The position numbers and the translations under genes are program-made. Below the pieces are notes generated by a model. It was not told the origin of the DNA and ran no database searches. It saw only the letters and a program-made list of their open reading frames with translations. A stretch of DNA of 64,000 bases from Chamaelirium japonicum (Eukaryota > Streptophyta > Magnoliopsida > Liliales > Melanthiaceae): NCBI GenBank assembly GCA_947650365.1, contig OX393557.1, positions 48,515,979-48,579,978 on the forward strand. The letters run 5' to 3'. Positions 53,370-64,000 of this stretch are shown here, in pieces (the stretch's first letter is position 1; every line of letters starts with the position of its first letter).

Positions 53370-56339
53370 GGGGGGGCACAGAAGAACAAAACAGAGAACA
53401 ACTGAGAACTTTGAATAAACAGAGAACAAAAAATTTCAACAATTTTTAATTGATTTCTAAAAAAAAGAAATCAAAGCAGAGAAGTAAAAAAAAACTGAAA
53501 CAATCAAAGAGAACAGATGATGTTCCATGCATGCTGGCACTCAATTCCCACGCATCCAGGGAACAGATGATGTTTGTTGCTCATCTAGGCACCTAAAACA
53601 ATCAAAGAGAAGGGAAATGAGAGGAGCCCATCAGAAACACTCCATTCCCCATTATCAGACCATTAGTGCTATCAAACAGTACATAATAACATGTAGGAAA
53701 TATAAGTGCAGAGAAAAATAAGTACATCACCAAGAACAATTGTTTAGAAAATAAAAATCAACAGTGAGATATCTAAACAAATAAACTAAACAGTATCTCC
53801 GGTGATTCCGTGGAGCTTGGGGATGCAGCGGTAGAGTGGCAATTGGCCGCCCTCGAAACCTCTATGGGACCTCAACTTCTGGTCCCTTGTACCGAAGCCG
53901 CAGCTGTTCTTCTAACTGGCGCTATCCCCCTCCCCTTCCTATTGGCCCGAGACCCCCATTCAGTAGTGGGTGAAATGAGAGATTGTGAGAGTGTTAATGT
54001 AGAAATTTTAAATGGAAGCCTTTGAGATTGGGCGGTTGTGGATGCAGCTGTGGAAATTTTTGAACCAATCCCTCTCCCTCTTCATCTACTCCCTCTCCGA
54101 CTACCATCCTTATGTGATCTCCACTGAAACCCAACTCCCTCTCTATCCCTTTCAGATCCTATGAAAATATCTCATTTCCCCCAACTCGCTTTGCCTTTCC
54201 CTCTCTTCCTCTCACCCGATCTCTCCCCCTTTTTTTATGTAGAGAAACCCTAAATCGAACCACGTCTTACCCACCTCTCTCACAATCTGTCCCTGATTAT
54301 TGAGCGGCTGTCGCGGTTGAGCAGCGGCGCCAAGGGAGAAGCTGACCCGAGGAGGACCCCGCACATCACCGAAAGGCAGCGGCGCCAGGGGAGAAGCTGA
54401 CCTCGCACATCACCGAAAGGCTGCAGCGCCGCCGTCTTCCTCCTCTCCCTCGTCGCGGTCGCCGTCCTCCTCTACCTTCGCATCCGCATCTCCCGCTCTC
54501 GCCGCCTCCGCCGCCTGGGCCTCAACTCCCTATGGCCCGTCCGGATTTTCCTTGTCTTCTTCGATCTCCTGCCTCTGGTCCCAGCTGAGATCCTCCACCT
54601 TCCCCTCACCCGCCGCCTCCTCCCCTTCACGAACCTTGCCCTCCTCTACCGCGTCTATGTCGTCGCCTCCCAGGCCATCTTCCTTTTTCTCCTCCTCACC
54701 TCCACCCAGACCAAGCCGCCCTCCCCCTCTTCTCTTTCCTAGGCCGATGTTGCAGATCCGAGGGAAAAGGAGATCGTTCCCTCCCCCTCTTCTTCGTTGA
54801 CGCCAGCAGAGCAGAGGATCGCAGGATCAGATCGAAAGATCGAGAAAGAGAGAGAGAGAGAGAAACTTAGAAAGAGAGAGAGGGGGGGGGGAGGAAATTG
54901 GGGCCGGTATTGGGGATCGTAGGATTCGTGAGGGAGGGGGATCGCGAGGGGGGAGAGAGATAGAGAGAGAGGGGGGGGGGGGGGAGGGGAGAAATTGGAG
55001 CCGGTATGGGGATTGCAGGATCTCGAGGGGTATTTTTGCTACTGCCTAATTTGCATATCTAATTAATGGTGGGAGGGGGGACCACGTGTAGTTGGCAGAT
55101 AATTAATCCAGGCAAAAAAACGTGTGAACATTCGGATCAATACCGAACATGTCCCTGTTTTTTTTACACGAAAGCCCTCCAAACGATTGTTAAATTTTTT
55201 TTTTTACAATCAGGCCCTTCACAAATTTATTACTTCCTCCACTTAATTTCATCCCCACATTTTAACTCGATTCAATCTTAGCCGTTCCACTCTTCCTTGA
55301 TGAATCTGACTCACCCTAACACCAATTTATCTCATCCCCTCATTCTATCCCCCTCTCAAAGACCGATCCTGACCGTTGTTTGTACCCCCCACAAAACTGT
55401 AGCTTATTATATAGATATTATAGTAGCTAAAAGTTTAGCTAGTTCGTTGTGGATGTTCTAAGTGAGTGGAAACAGAATCCACCTACAAAAATCAAATCCT
55501 TCATAAAGGTGGATTTGATTTCCGTCCAAAATAGAATGAATTAAAGGATAAATTACACTTTGACCCTCTGAGGTTATGCTTATTATATTTACCCCCTTGA
55601 GGTTTCTGAAATTGATCCTTTTCAAACATTCATGCCCAACAAACATACAATCTTATTGCATCTTGTTGTCTCAGAGATAATCATCTTATTCAATGTCCAA
55701 TATGTGCAGGACATGTTTTCCGCAGGGACAGAAACCTCATCGACCACACTCGAGTGGGCGATGTCGGAGCTTATGAGGAATCCCAAAGTGATGAAGAAGA
55801 CACAGGGAGAGATACGAAGTGCTCTAAAAGGGAAGGCAAAGCTCGAAGAGAAGGACATCAGTGAGATGCACTACTTGAAGTTGGTCATCAAGGAGACCCT
55901 CAGGCTGCATCCACCCCTTCCATTGCTACTGCCTCGAGTGTGCGGCGAGACCTGTGAAATCGATGGATTCACCATACAAGCAGGGAGCCGAGTCGTCATC
56001 AATATGTGGGCGTTGGCGAGGGACCCCGGGATCTGGGTTGACGCAGAGAGCTTCAAGCCGGAGAGGTTCAGTCAGAGCTCAGTTGATTTCAAGGGGAACA
56101 ACTTTGAGTTCTTGCCTTTTGGAGCTGGGAGGAGGATATGTCCCGGAATGGGATTTGCGATGGCCAATGTGGAGTTCACACTCGCTCAGCTCCTCTTCCA
56201 CTTCAATTGGGAGCTTCCCGGTGGGCTGAAGCCAGAAGAACTGGACATGGATGAGACTTTTGGAACAACGTCCAGAAGAAAAACAAAATTGTACCTGCTT
56301 GCCACCCGTAACCCTAATGAACCATCGTCTGCTGTTTAA
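49706..56339 (+). CDS. Cytochrome P450, CYP71 clan (CYP71D-like), gene 2
   Basis: Exon 1 is 49706-50629 (308 codons) and exon 2 55710-56339 (209 codons plus TAA), about 517 aa. GTGAGT donor and TATGTGCAG acceptor lie at the same codon boundary as in gene 1. Anchor [16 protein letters not shown], hinge [12 protein letters not shown]-helix WRQMKK, I-helix [31 protein letters not shown] and heme loop [12 protein letters not shown] are all present. An ATG at 49727 (MELEDL, CCATGG context) is the more family-like start. The open frame extends upstream to 49559 but lacks family similarity there. It differs from gene 1 at scattered sites, including [10 protein letters not shown] versus [11 protein letters not shown] in a substrate-recognition region, so specificity may differ. 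The C-terminus is seven residues longer. Intact; expression unknown. Confidence 0.93.
50808..51390. mobile_element. hAT-like repeat with AACC/GGTT-rich body
   Basis: Begins TAGGGGTGTGCATGATCC, a typical plant hAT non-autonomous terminus. It continues with CCAAACCAAACCGG, TTGGATCGG and GGTCGGTTTAGGTTTTGCC words. The expected TGCACACCCCTA at the other end is not found, so the right border is unclear. Confidence 0.5.
51650..52290. repeat. Repeats with ACTAGT...CCCGTGCCTGTCGGCAC ends and a 38-40 bp minisatellite
   Basis: ACTAGTGCATGCCCGTGCC (51655) and ACTAGTAATACCCGTGCC (52273) begin two copies of a terminus ending TGTCGGCACT/TGTCGGCACG. Between them GGATTTGAAACTAAGGGGAG recurs three times (52041-52150) at 38-40 bp spacing with GGAGTTGGTTGACTAA. 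Confidence 0.6.
53339..53376. repeat. Poly(G) run
   Basis: About 30 G, one A, then 7 G, flanked by A-rich sequence. The 53.0-53.5 kb area is very A-rich and no gene is seen in it. Confidence 0.85.
54422..54742 (+). pseudogene. Candidate captured gene fragment (hydrophobic protein)
   Basis: A GC-rich open frame to TAG at 54740-54742 reads [20 protein letters not shown], then a basic stretch [10 protein letters not shown], then [17 protein letters not shown] and [10 protein letters not shown]: at least two likely membrane segments. Just upstream a roughly 45 bp segment (GCGGCGCCAAGGGAGAAGCT...CATCACCGAAAG) is repeated at 54324 and 54379. Codon composition is unlike the surrounding A-rich DNA. 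It may be part of a host membrane-protein gene carried by a transposon. I do not recognise the parent gene. Confidence 0.35.
54843..54995. repeat. (GA)n and G-rich tracts
   Basis: Two diverged copies of a GAGAGAGA + GGGGGGGG + GGAAATTGGGGCCGGTAT unit (54847-54915 and 54955-55012), so a roughly 100 bp duplication around simple repeats. Confidence 0.7.
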
Positions 56340-58341
56340 AGACTTAGAGAATAAGTTGGGAAGGATTATATATTGATCCTATTATCAGGTAATCCAATGG
56401 TTTGGATCATGGTTAGAACTTTGAAAGGATTTATGGGATTTATGGAGTCTACAATCTATATGTTGAGCGGTTAGTCCCACATTGGTAATGGGAGCAGAGA
56501 TCATGCCTGTTGTGCTTTCCTCTCTCCATAAGATCGGCCTGTTGGAGTACTCCAGGTGTTGTCACACTATCTATCTATAATCTATAAAAAAATACTTATA
56601 ATATGGAGACCTCTGGTGCCACATGGCAACTTCTCAATTCCCCTCTCTCCTCTCTCTCTTCCCATTATTAGAGCATCTCCAGTGGACGATCATTTTTCGT
56701 GACCCATTGTAAAATCACCAATGCACATATTCCGTTGGAGTTCTTTCTTCGATCTTATGTGGTTGTACCTTGGCTATGCATATTTGAACGCACGACATAA
56801 TATAAACGTTGGCAAGGTGATAGAAGAGGAGGAAGAAGAATGAAGAAGGGAACGATTAAACTAGAATATTATGAAAGTCCCCATTGCAAGGATGCATGCC
56901 TTAGATAAAATATGGGTTTAATGAGTTGTCCCTTTATAGTATTGTTTTAGGTATATCAAATGTATGACTTACCTATGCAGCCATGTAAAAACTACCATCC
57001 TTATAACCACGTTTAATATAAAGACTGGTCAGTGTCAATGTTTAGAGTTGCACTCCTCATGTCACGCCCCTTACTCTAAGTAGTCCCAAAAAGGAATGGA
57101 ACAACCCAGAATAGGAGACGTGAAGGCTAGGGTGGTATTTTTTTTTAATTATACTAAGTAGATTTCACATAGATAAAAGAGAGAAACAATGACAATTTAA
57201 ACTTAATCAAAGATCTCAAACTCAGAGTCCAATACCAACCGTTATCTAACAAAATTAATACAAGTCTCAATAAAAATATTCCGAACGTGGTCCACTACAA
57301 GCAGAAGAAAGAGGAGGGGAATTGTCAAGTGGCATTGACGGCTTATTGACTCTCTAGCGCACTTACACTGCAGCACCAGCACCGACTGCTACCAAACTAA
57401 AGATCTATTGCTGCTACTGACCTGCACCCAAATATGGGTGTCAATCGTAGTGATAAATTTGAGGACCACAGACCGACAACAAGTTACTAAAGGAGTGGTT
57501 TTCACACCAGTTTTTCCAAACACTCCTTGGTCCTGCACCGGCTTAAGTAACCACTTTCCCTAGTTGGCCAACTAAGATTTTTTCGTATTTCACAGATAAA
57601 CACCAAGCTCAGCTTCCTAACGTTTCTTCGGTCACTAGTAGGTGGCTTCCAGGAAGATGGTATCCCCTATTAAGTTTATGTTAAATTATTCATATTCTTT
57701 CAATTATGTCCTTGTCAAGGTAAAACTGTAAGAGGAGGATACAATGTCCCTTGTCAAATAATTGTAGGGATCCATCTCCTACAGTCACTGCATTCAATTA
57801 ATCATTAATCCTCTACCATACGTATATCCCAATGAGGACTAGAGAGGTAATACACAAGTCTAAAAAGTACAGACCCGACTTAGGAATGGGAACAACAAAG
57901 AACATAATTTGATGATTTCGAAAATTAGATCATTCGACAGTAATTTCTGCTCCAAGCAATTCTCTTTTAAGGATTTCAAATTGCATTAGTAGAACAACAT
58001 CTAACCCACATCTGAATCTACTTATGACTTGCAATAAAAAATATAATAAAAATTTTAAAAAAGAAGGCTTCGGGTAGTGTAGGCCCTTGCATGTTTCTAG
58101 GTTTGAGTTGCAAATTAGCGATGTAAGCGATAACAAATCCATGATAAAATTAAAGCATCATGTAGAAATATTATGTTTTTCAGTTTTAAGACATAAAAAT
58201 TTAGTCATGAAGAGAATCATTTAACTCGCATAATGATGAAAATCAGCTTGTCATTTTCTAGGTGATGAAATAATATTTAGATTTATAATGCTCAATTCCC
58301 AAGATGAAACATTAATCAAACATAGGAACTAGATGATATAA
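56340..58341. other. Intergenic, downstream of P450-2
   Basis: Contains a TRIM-LTR-like fragment near 56465-56570 (GTTAGTCCCACATTGG), a GAGCATCTCCAGTGGACGATC terminus at 56672 typical of Tourist-like MITEs, and TGTCACGCCCC at 57059, which may be an eroded LTR start. No gene is supported. Confidence 0.45.
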
Positions 58342-58782
58342 GGGCTTTTTTCCAAAATAGCATTTAAAAAATAAATTACTATCATAATAGCCATCTGTCA
58401 CAAATAATTTCAAAAGTGGCCAAATTGACAGCCACATGGCTATCTCTTTTATTCTGAGATGTTGCAAAAATTGGTATCCCACTTACCGACTTTAAAGTCA
58501 GTATTCCAAATACCAACTTTAAGGTTACATGGTTTTGTTTGGACCAGCCTCCCTTGTTTACAGCACATTCTTAGATTTTGTATAGACTTCAGCCTATAAA
58601 AATCATTAGTGGGATACTGACTTCTACGGCCACCCAAAAAAAGAGACAACTGACGTGGTGGGGCACTTGGCAGCGCTGCCTTGTCCCGTGGCTGTCAGTT
58701 TGGCCACTTTTCAAATCATTTGTGATGGATGGCTATTATGATAGTTATTTGCATTTTAAATGCTATTTTTTAAAAAAAGCCC
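58342..58782. mobile_element. Long-TIR MITE (441 bp)
   Basis: GGGCTTTTTTCCAAAATAGC and the inverted right end GGGCTTTTTTTAAAAAATAGC start arms of about 105 bp that include ACTATCATAATAGCCATC and AAAAGTGGCCAAA. The centre has related inverted words (GTATCCCACTTACCGACTT, GTGGGATACTGACTTC). The long arms suggest a Mutator-type MITE, but no 9 bp duplication is clear. Confidence 0.75.
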
Positions 58783-60381
58783 AACTATATTCGAAACCTT
58801 TTATACATAATTAATTAACCAATGAGTGATAACCACGTGAAGAAAATTAATCACCTGGATTTGAAGAATCGGAGACTCCTTGCCTCGATCGAAATGATCC
58901 GACGCAACACTACAGGAAAGACATCTATTGCCGACGATAATATTATACTCCATCGATATAGGTATGCTTAATACTAACGAAATTATATCTTGCTCTTGGT
59001 ATAAAAAAATTTAATATTTTGATTATTTTTGGATATTTAATACCAACGGACATTTGGTATCCATCGGTATACGTAATTTTACCGACAATAAAGATATTTA
59101 AAGTTGATAAAATATACTATGATCCCCCCAGCTCCAGCCATTGGATTCCTAACATAGCTTCTGACTCTATCGGTGTCCACATTTTTCCTTCAAGCAAGCA
59201 TGTCTAGGGAACCAAGATAATATTTTGGTCTTACGTTTTATTTTGGTTTTGCTTTCTTGCTATGTGGACATGTCTTAATTTGTTGTGTTGAATACGAAGA
59301 AAGAAAGTTGCATGATTTGAAAACCCTAGCTCTTCACATGCTGCCTGGTTTTTTTTTTTTGAGGAAATAATTGTCATAAAATGTAATATTCTAACTACTA
59401 TAAAATAATTCTCCAAGAACACCTCTTGAGGTATAGAATAAAAATCCAAACAGTACATTCTTTGAATGGCAAATATCTTCTCTATTGATTTTAATTACCT
59501 TACTCTGCTACTAAGATCTGACTAGTTCTTTGATGAAGCTGGCGCTCAGTACGTGCAGGCGTGGATCTCTAACATCTGCACAATAAGCAGTAGCATGAGG
59601 TAGAAGATGAGTAATGTCGATCTCCAATAAAATTTGGAATCCACCAAAACTTTCTTACAGCCCTAATGAAGTTAGAAGAGAAAATTAAAGAAACTAGATT
59701 TTTTTGAAGATTCACCATGCAATCCCAAGAACATGATGGGTCAAATCATGCTGGTCTTAATTATCAGTACTACCAGAGAACAATAAATTATACGTCGGTA
59801 TTATACTTTTTTATTTATTACTTGTCTTGATTTATTTACCGACGGAACAAAATTCATCGTCGGTAAAACATTGATTTAAACCAACGGATACTAAGTCACC
59901 CGTCTCCATAACTATATTATACTGACGGATAATAATTCGTCTATCGGGATTAAGGGTAAAATTATATTTAGGGATTCCGAACCCATCTTTCCTTTTGGTT
60001 CCATATCCGCCTCCCGCCTCGATCCGGCCTCAGCCATCTGCGGCCACAATACCCTCTCCGGCATCATCTCCCTCTCCGATGAGTCCCCTCCCCGTCGTCT
60101 CCATCTCTCCCCCGTCTCCCTCCCCCGCCCTCGATTCGATCTCTGGCCTCCTCCTCCCCTCCTCCTCCCTCTTTCTTCCCCTCTAATTTTCCCCGCCTCC
60201 CTGTAGCTCCTTTTGTGCCCCAACTGTCGGTGTACCGGCTGCCGGCCATGGCCGGCAGCTAGGGCACAAAGGGAGCTGCTAGGGGGGCAGGAATCAGAGG
60301 GAGAGGAAGCAAGAGACGAGGCCAAGAGGAGTGAAGGATGGAACCAGAGAGGGAGATTGGAGTTGGGGGGTGAACTTTTGG

Positions 60382-60905
60382 CAAATTAGGTATCGGTCCT
60401 TAACTATTTTGCAATATAACTGCAGAACACCATAATTTGCTATAGCTAAGGTCCCTACAAGTATACGTTCATCTCCAGAAAGAGTATATATTCGTCTTCA
60501 AAAAGAGTATACATTTGTATTCAGAAAGAATATATATTCGTCGGGAGAGACTTGAGCTATATTTTGAAATTAACGTGCCCTATAAATATAAGTTGTCTCT
60601 CAAAAAGGACTTTTGTCAAACTTCCCCATATGGCAAATTAGGTATAGGTCCTTACCTATTTTGCAATATTAGTTGCAGGACACCATAATTTGTTATATTA
60701 ACTAAGGTCCCTACAAGTATACATTCGTCTTCAGAAAGAGTATATATTCGTCTTCAGAAAGTGTATACATTCATTTTAGAAATAGTATACATTCGTCTAT
60801 AGAAAGTGTATATATTTATAGGGAGAAACTTGAGCTATATTTCGAAATTAACATATTTTGCAACTAAAAGTCATCTCTCAAAAAGGACTTATGTCAAACT
60901 TTTCC
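60382..60905. repeat. Tandem duplication (about 255 bp period) with 24-25 bp sub-repeats
   Basis: GGCAAATTAGGTATCGGTCC (60379) and GGCAAATTAGGTATAGGTCC (60633) begin two long copies. Both contain arrays of TATACATTCGTCTTCAGAAA-type units (three to five each), then ACTTGAGCTATATTTYGAAA and TCTCAAAAAGGACTT. Confidence 0.85.
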
Positions 60906-60984
60906 AAATTTATTCTCTTAATGCGTCAATATTCAGAGATTTCTTAAAAAATTTGGAGACCTTTGTTACTATGGTTACTGTTAG

Positions 60985-61130
60985 GTTTTAGGGTTACCTA
61001 GGTTTAGGGTTAGATTTATGATTAGTTTTATTATTAGGGTTAGGGTTATGCTTAGGGTTAGGGTTATGTTTAGGTTTAACCCTAAACCTAACCCTAACCC
61101 TACCTAAACCATGACTAGCTCTAAACCTAA
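60985..61130. repeat. Telomere-like repeats in inverted arrangement
   Basis: TTTAGGGTT/TTAGGG words on the left (60988-61078) turn into CCCTAAACCTAACCC words on the right (61079-61130), so the two halves are inverted. A further TTAGGGTTAGG patch lies at 61456-61495. Confidence 0.85.
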
Positions 61131-61807
61131 CCCTGACCACTAATTCGGAGAAGTGTGAATCCTGTCAATTACTATTTCCAATGTATTTTGCATAAAAATT
61201 ATTGTTCTGCTTAAACCTCATCCAGAAGGGTAATCCTGCCAATTACTATTTTCACTGTAATTCCATGATTCAGTATTTTGGTTAGCATAGAAATGGATGG
61301 AGTGATAAATTATCATTCTGAAGTCCTTCATTCCACTAGAAAATAGAAAATACTATTTGTACCGAAACTCTTACCGAAATTATCATTCCGATGTACTTCT
61401 TAATGCGTGAATATTCGGAGATTTTTTTAGAAGTTCAGAGGCCTTTGTAACTAGTTAGGGTTAGGTACGTTGTTAGTGGTTAGGGTTATATTTAGGTTTA
61501 GGTTTATTCTTACCACTCTCTAATTCTCTACGAGTTAGCTTACCATGAAATCCTAATATCATTTAAGACCTTGTAGATTATAAGGACTGGTATGGCTTGC
61601 TACAGCTGATACCTGACCTTCGGGCCTCCCCATTAACTAAAATTGGGCGGAAGCCATCACCATTTTTCTTAATATTTTAAATATATCTATCTTAATGTGT
61701 CAAAATGCATATTCTATTGTTTCATATGTAAATCAAACTATTTCATATGTAAATCGAAATATTTTAAAATATATAAAAATTATTACTTTAAATAATATTA
61801 CTTTCAG

Positions 61808-62319
61808 ATGGCATCATGGACGAAGGTTTGTAGAGGCAGGAATAGACCACCTTGTAGCGAGGACGCTCCGATCGCCATGCCCGGGTCTGAGATCGCTTCC
61901 TCTGGATATTCGAGTGTCGTTCCTCTCGTGACACCATGGACTGAGGTCGCAGCCTCCAGACCTTCGAGAGTCGTTCCTACTACCGCCCCAGTTCCTTTAG
62001 GCACATGATCCATAAGTAATACTTCAATTTAAAGCTCTACACATGTTATAATGTATATCGATCAGTATTGATGCATTCTTTTTTAATAGGATCAACTATC
62101 ATCAGTAGACACATAGGCAATCGGGGCGTGACGAGAGCCTGACGGTTGGCGGCCTTTCGCGAGACGTTGCACCTAAAGTGGCGGGACAGGACCTTTGTGG
62201 GCATTCATGTTAAGGACACCACTACGTGGATCGGAAAAATAGTCCGGGATGAGAAGCTTGCCCCTCTTGTCAGGATCAAAGGGTGGAAGCAAATCACTCA
62301 ACCCAAAAGGAAAGGATGA
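61808..62319 (+). pseudogene. Degenerate CACTA accessory ORF (Transposase_24-like), N-terminal part
   Basis: 61808-62008 encodes MASWTKVCRGRNRPP and a Ser/Thr/Pro-rich stretch. An intron-like gap follows, then 62146-62319 reads LAAFRETLHLKWRDRTFVGI and VKDTTTWIGKIVRDEKLAPL. Further degraded pieces lie at 62408-62600 (EKFTWGCIAAIDHRQ, EQYRDYRYELHDYY) and 62722-62815 (CKRGKRNRG, VRGRTSLPQF). The spacing and KRNRG-type block resemble the Transposase_24 (PttA) protein that accompanies CACTA transposase. The match is from memory and only moderate. Confidence 0.4.
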
Positions 62320-63442
62320 TCAAGTAATTTTGGTAAGTTAATCATATTAAAATTTTCAAGAATAATAATTCAAAATTGATAAAATTAATGCTTCTAACGT
62401 GATTTTACAGGAGAAGTTCACGTGGGGGTGCATAGCAGCCATTGATCATCGACAGGACTTGTAAGGGATCATGATTGAGCAGTATAGGGATTACCGCTAT
62501 GAGCTCCACGACTACTACAATTGCATGGTCGGCGATTCGACCGAGGCTTTATAGGCCACCGCTGATGGGAGAGCCTCTCTGCTGCACATTCTCCAATACC
62601 TTGTCAGTTTGTGGGTCACCATAGAATTTCATGTATAATTCTTCAGTACCTTGTCAGTTTCAATATATACTAATAAATAATATGTGGTCACGTTTGTTAC
62701 TTTATTGGGTTAATACAGGAGCAATGCAAGAGAGGCAAGAGAAATAGGGGTACCTCAACGATACCTGCTCTCGTGAGGGGGAGGACATCTCTGCCCCAAT
62801 TTGCCCATTAGATGGTAAATTCTAAAAATATTTCATTTTATAAAGCATTGTAAATATTTTACTCACTTCTCTTTATTTTATATGCCAAAAAATAGACACA
62901 TTCCTTGGGCTATGAGCCAAATCGCATTGATCTTTTTGGAAGTCCAGGAGGTGGCGTACTGACGGGGTATGTTCGGACCCAAGGGTCTCCTTAATTGCAA
63001 GTGGTAAGTAATTTTGGATGCCTTCATATAATTGAATATCATTATTTCTCAATGAACTTAAATGTTATATGCTTGATTTCATATAGGAGCAGATGAGACA
63101 GTGGCTCCGTCGGGCAACCGCTCCTCTAGCCAAGCATCTATATATGTTGACTCAGTGATGGATACTATGGGTCAGACTCGGATGACCCACGCATGATAGT
63201 GTCTTTTGTACGAGCCTCGGAGTCACACCCACCTTCTACTTTGGATGAGCGGGTATGTGCTCGAAGGTCCGAGACACCCATACCGGGGTGATCTCGTAGC
63301 TGCAGTCTACGTTAGACTCAGAACACGAGGAGAGGTTGGCCAACAGTGTAGGTATGAGAATGAGATGGAGCAGATGCAGCATGATAGGGATGCCATGGAG
63401 TGGCCGCACGTTAAGCCGCACGTTACCCGGCTGCAATGTATC

Positions 63443-64000
<558 letters not shown>

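Larger units (their letters stand above)
50699..55458. mobile_element. PIF/Harbinger-like MITE ends enclosing later insertions
   Basis: Left end GAGCATCCGCTGCGGACTAG and inverted right end GAACATCCACAACGAACTAG form about 22 bp terminal repeats. TAA target duplications lie at 50696-50698 and 55459-55461. Gene 1 has a single TAA (ACCTCTAAAGCGAGTGG) at the matching empty site. The 4.76 kb between the ends contains other repeats and a gene-like fragment, so an originally short MITE was itself invaded. Confidence 0.75.
50630..55709 (+). other. Intron of P450 gene 2 (5,080 bp)
   Basis: All but about 320 bp is a nested MITE insertion (50699-55458). The outer parts match the intron of gene 1: CTTATTTGAG...TCACTCATT after the donor and GGTGGATTTGATTTCC, GATAAATTACACTTTG before the acceptor. 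Confidence 0.85.
58908..63205 (+). mobile_element. Second CACTA-like element, plus strand, right end not found
   Basis: Starts CACTACAGGAAAGACATC, a typical CACTA terminus. Subterminal GACGATAAT, CCATCGGTA, ACCGACGGA and CATCGTCGGTAA words follow over 58.93-59.95 kb. Then come a GC-rich block (60.0-60.35 kb), a 250 bp duplication, telomere-like repeats, the family block (61553-61665, inverted relative to the first element) and degenerate ORFs to about 63.2 kb. This is the order seen, mirrored, in the first CACTA. No TNP2-type transposase is present before the (CT)n(AT)n run at 63443, so it is partial or interrupted. Confidence 0.6.

Overview
The window is nuclear DNA of a flowering plant. The two real genes are intron-containing class II plant P450s of the CYP71 clan. 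Nearly everything else is plant transposable elements: Ty3/gypsy, Ty1/copia, Cassandra TRIMs carrying 5S rRNA, CACTA/En-Spm elements and MITEs. Long (GA)n, (CT)n and (AT)n runs are frequent. I cannot name the species.

Layout. 1-19.2 kb is a decayed Tat-lineage Ty3/gypsy element on the + strand. A 930 bp solo LTR (1288-2217, TSD AGGAT) and a full-length 9,986 bp copia-type element (2599-12584, TSD TCCTC) have inserted into its pol gene. Downstream of pol, on the opposite strand, lies an intron-containing plant-mobile-domain ORF (18568-15342). 19.2-22 kb holds repeats and a remnant of a related Tat element. 22051-27721 is the first P450; its intron carries a Tourist-like MITE, a 2.8 kb LARD/TRIM-like LTR element and a 359 bp TRIM. 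30646-39024 is a young chromovirus with a chromodomain, interrupted by a Cassandra TRIM. 39.9-46.6 kb is a minus-strand CACTA transposon split by a Cassandra solo LTR with three tandem 5S-like domains. 46.6-49.4 kb is a cluster of fold-back elements and (AT)n tracts, including an 826 bp palindrome. 49706-56339 is the second P450, whose intron was expanded by a nested PIF/Harbinger-like MITE. 56.3-64 kb holds MITEs and a second CACTA-like element with the same 5' architecture as the first.

Function. The two P450s share a 308-codon first exon, an intron at the same codon boundary, about 120 bp of leader sequence and intron sequence. They are a tandem duplication later pushed about 22 kb apart by transposons. 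Both keep the C-helix, I-helix, ExxR, PERF and heme-Cys motifs and look functional. The family commonly oxidises terpenoids or other specialised metabolites, but no biosynthetic partner gene is visible here.

The less ordinary observations are the triplicated 5S domain in a Cassandra LTR, two CACTA elements with telomere-like arrays in their 5' regions, a spliceable intron in the antisense ORF of a gypsy element, a copia element with young LTRs but a dead interior, a chromovirus ORF ending inside its 3' LTR, and a palindrome made by inverted duplication of a CACTA end plus its flank.
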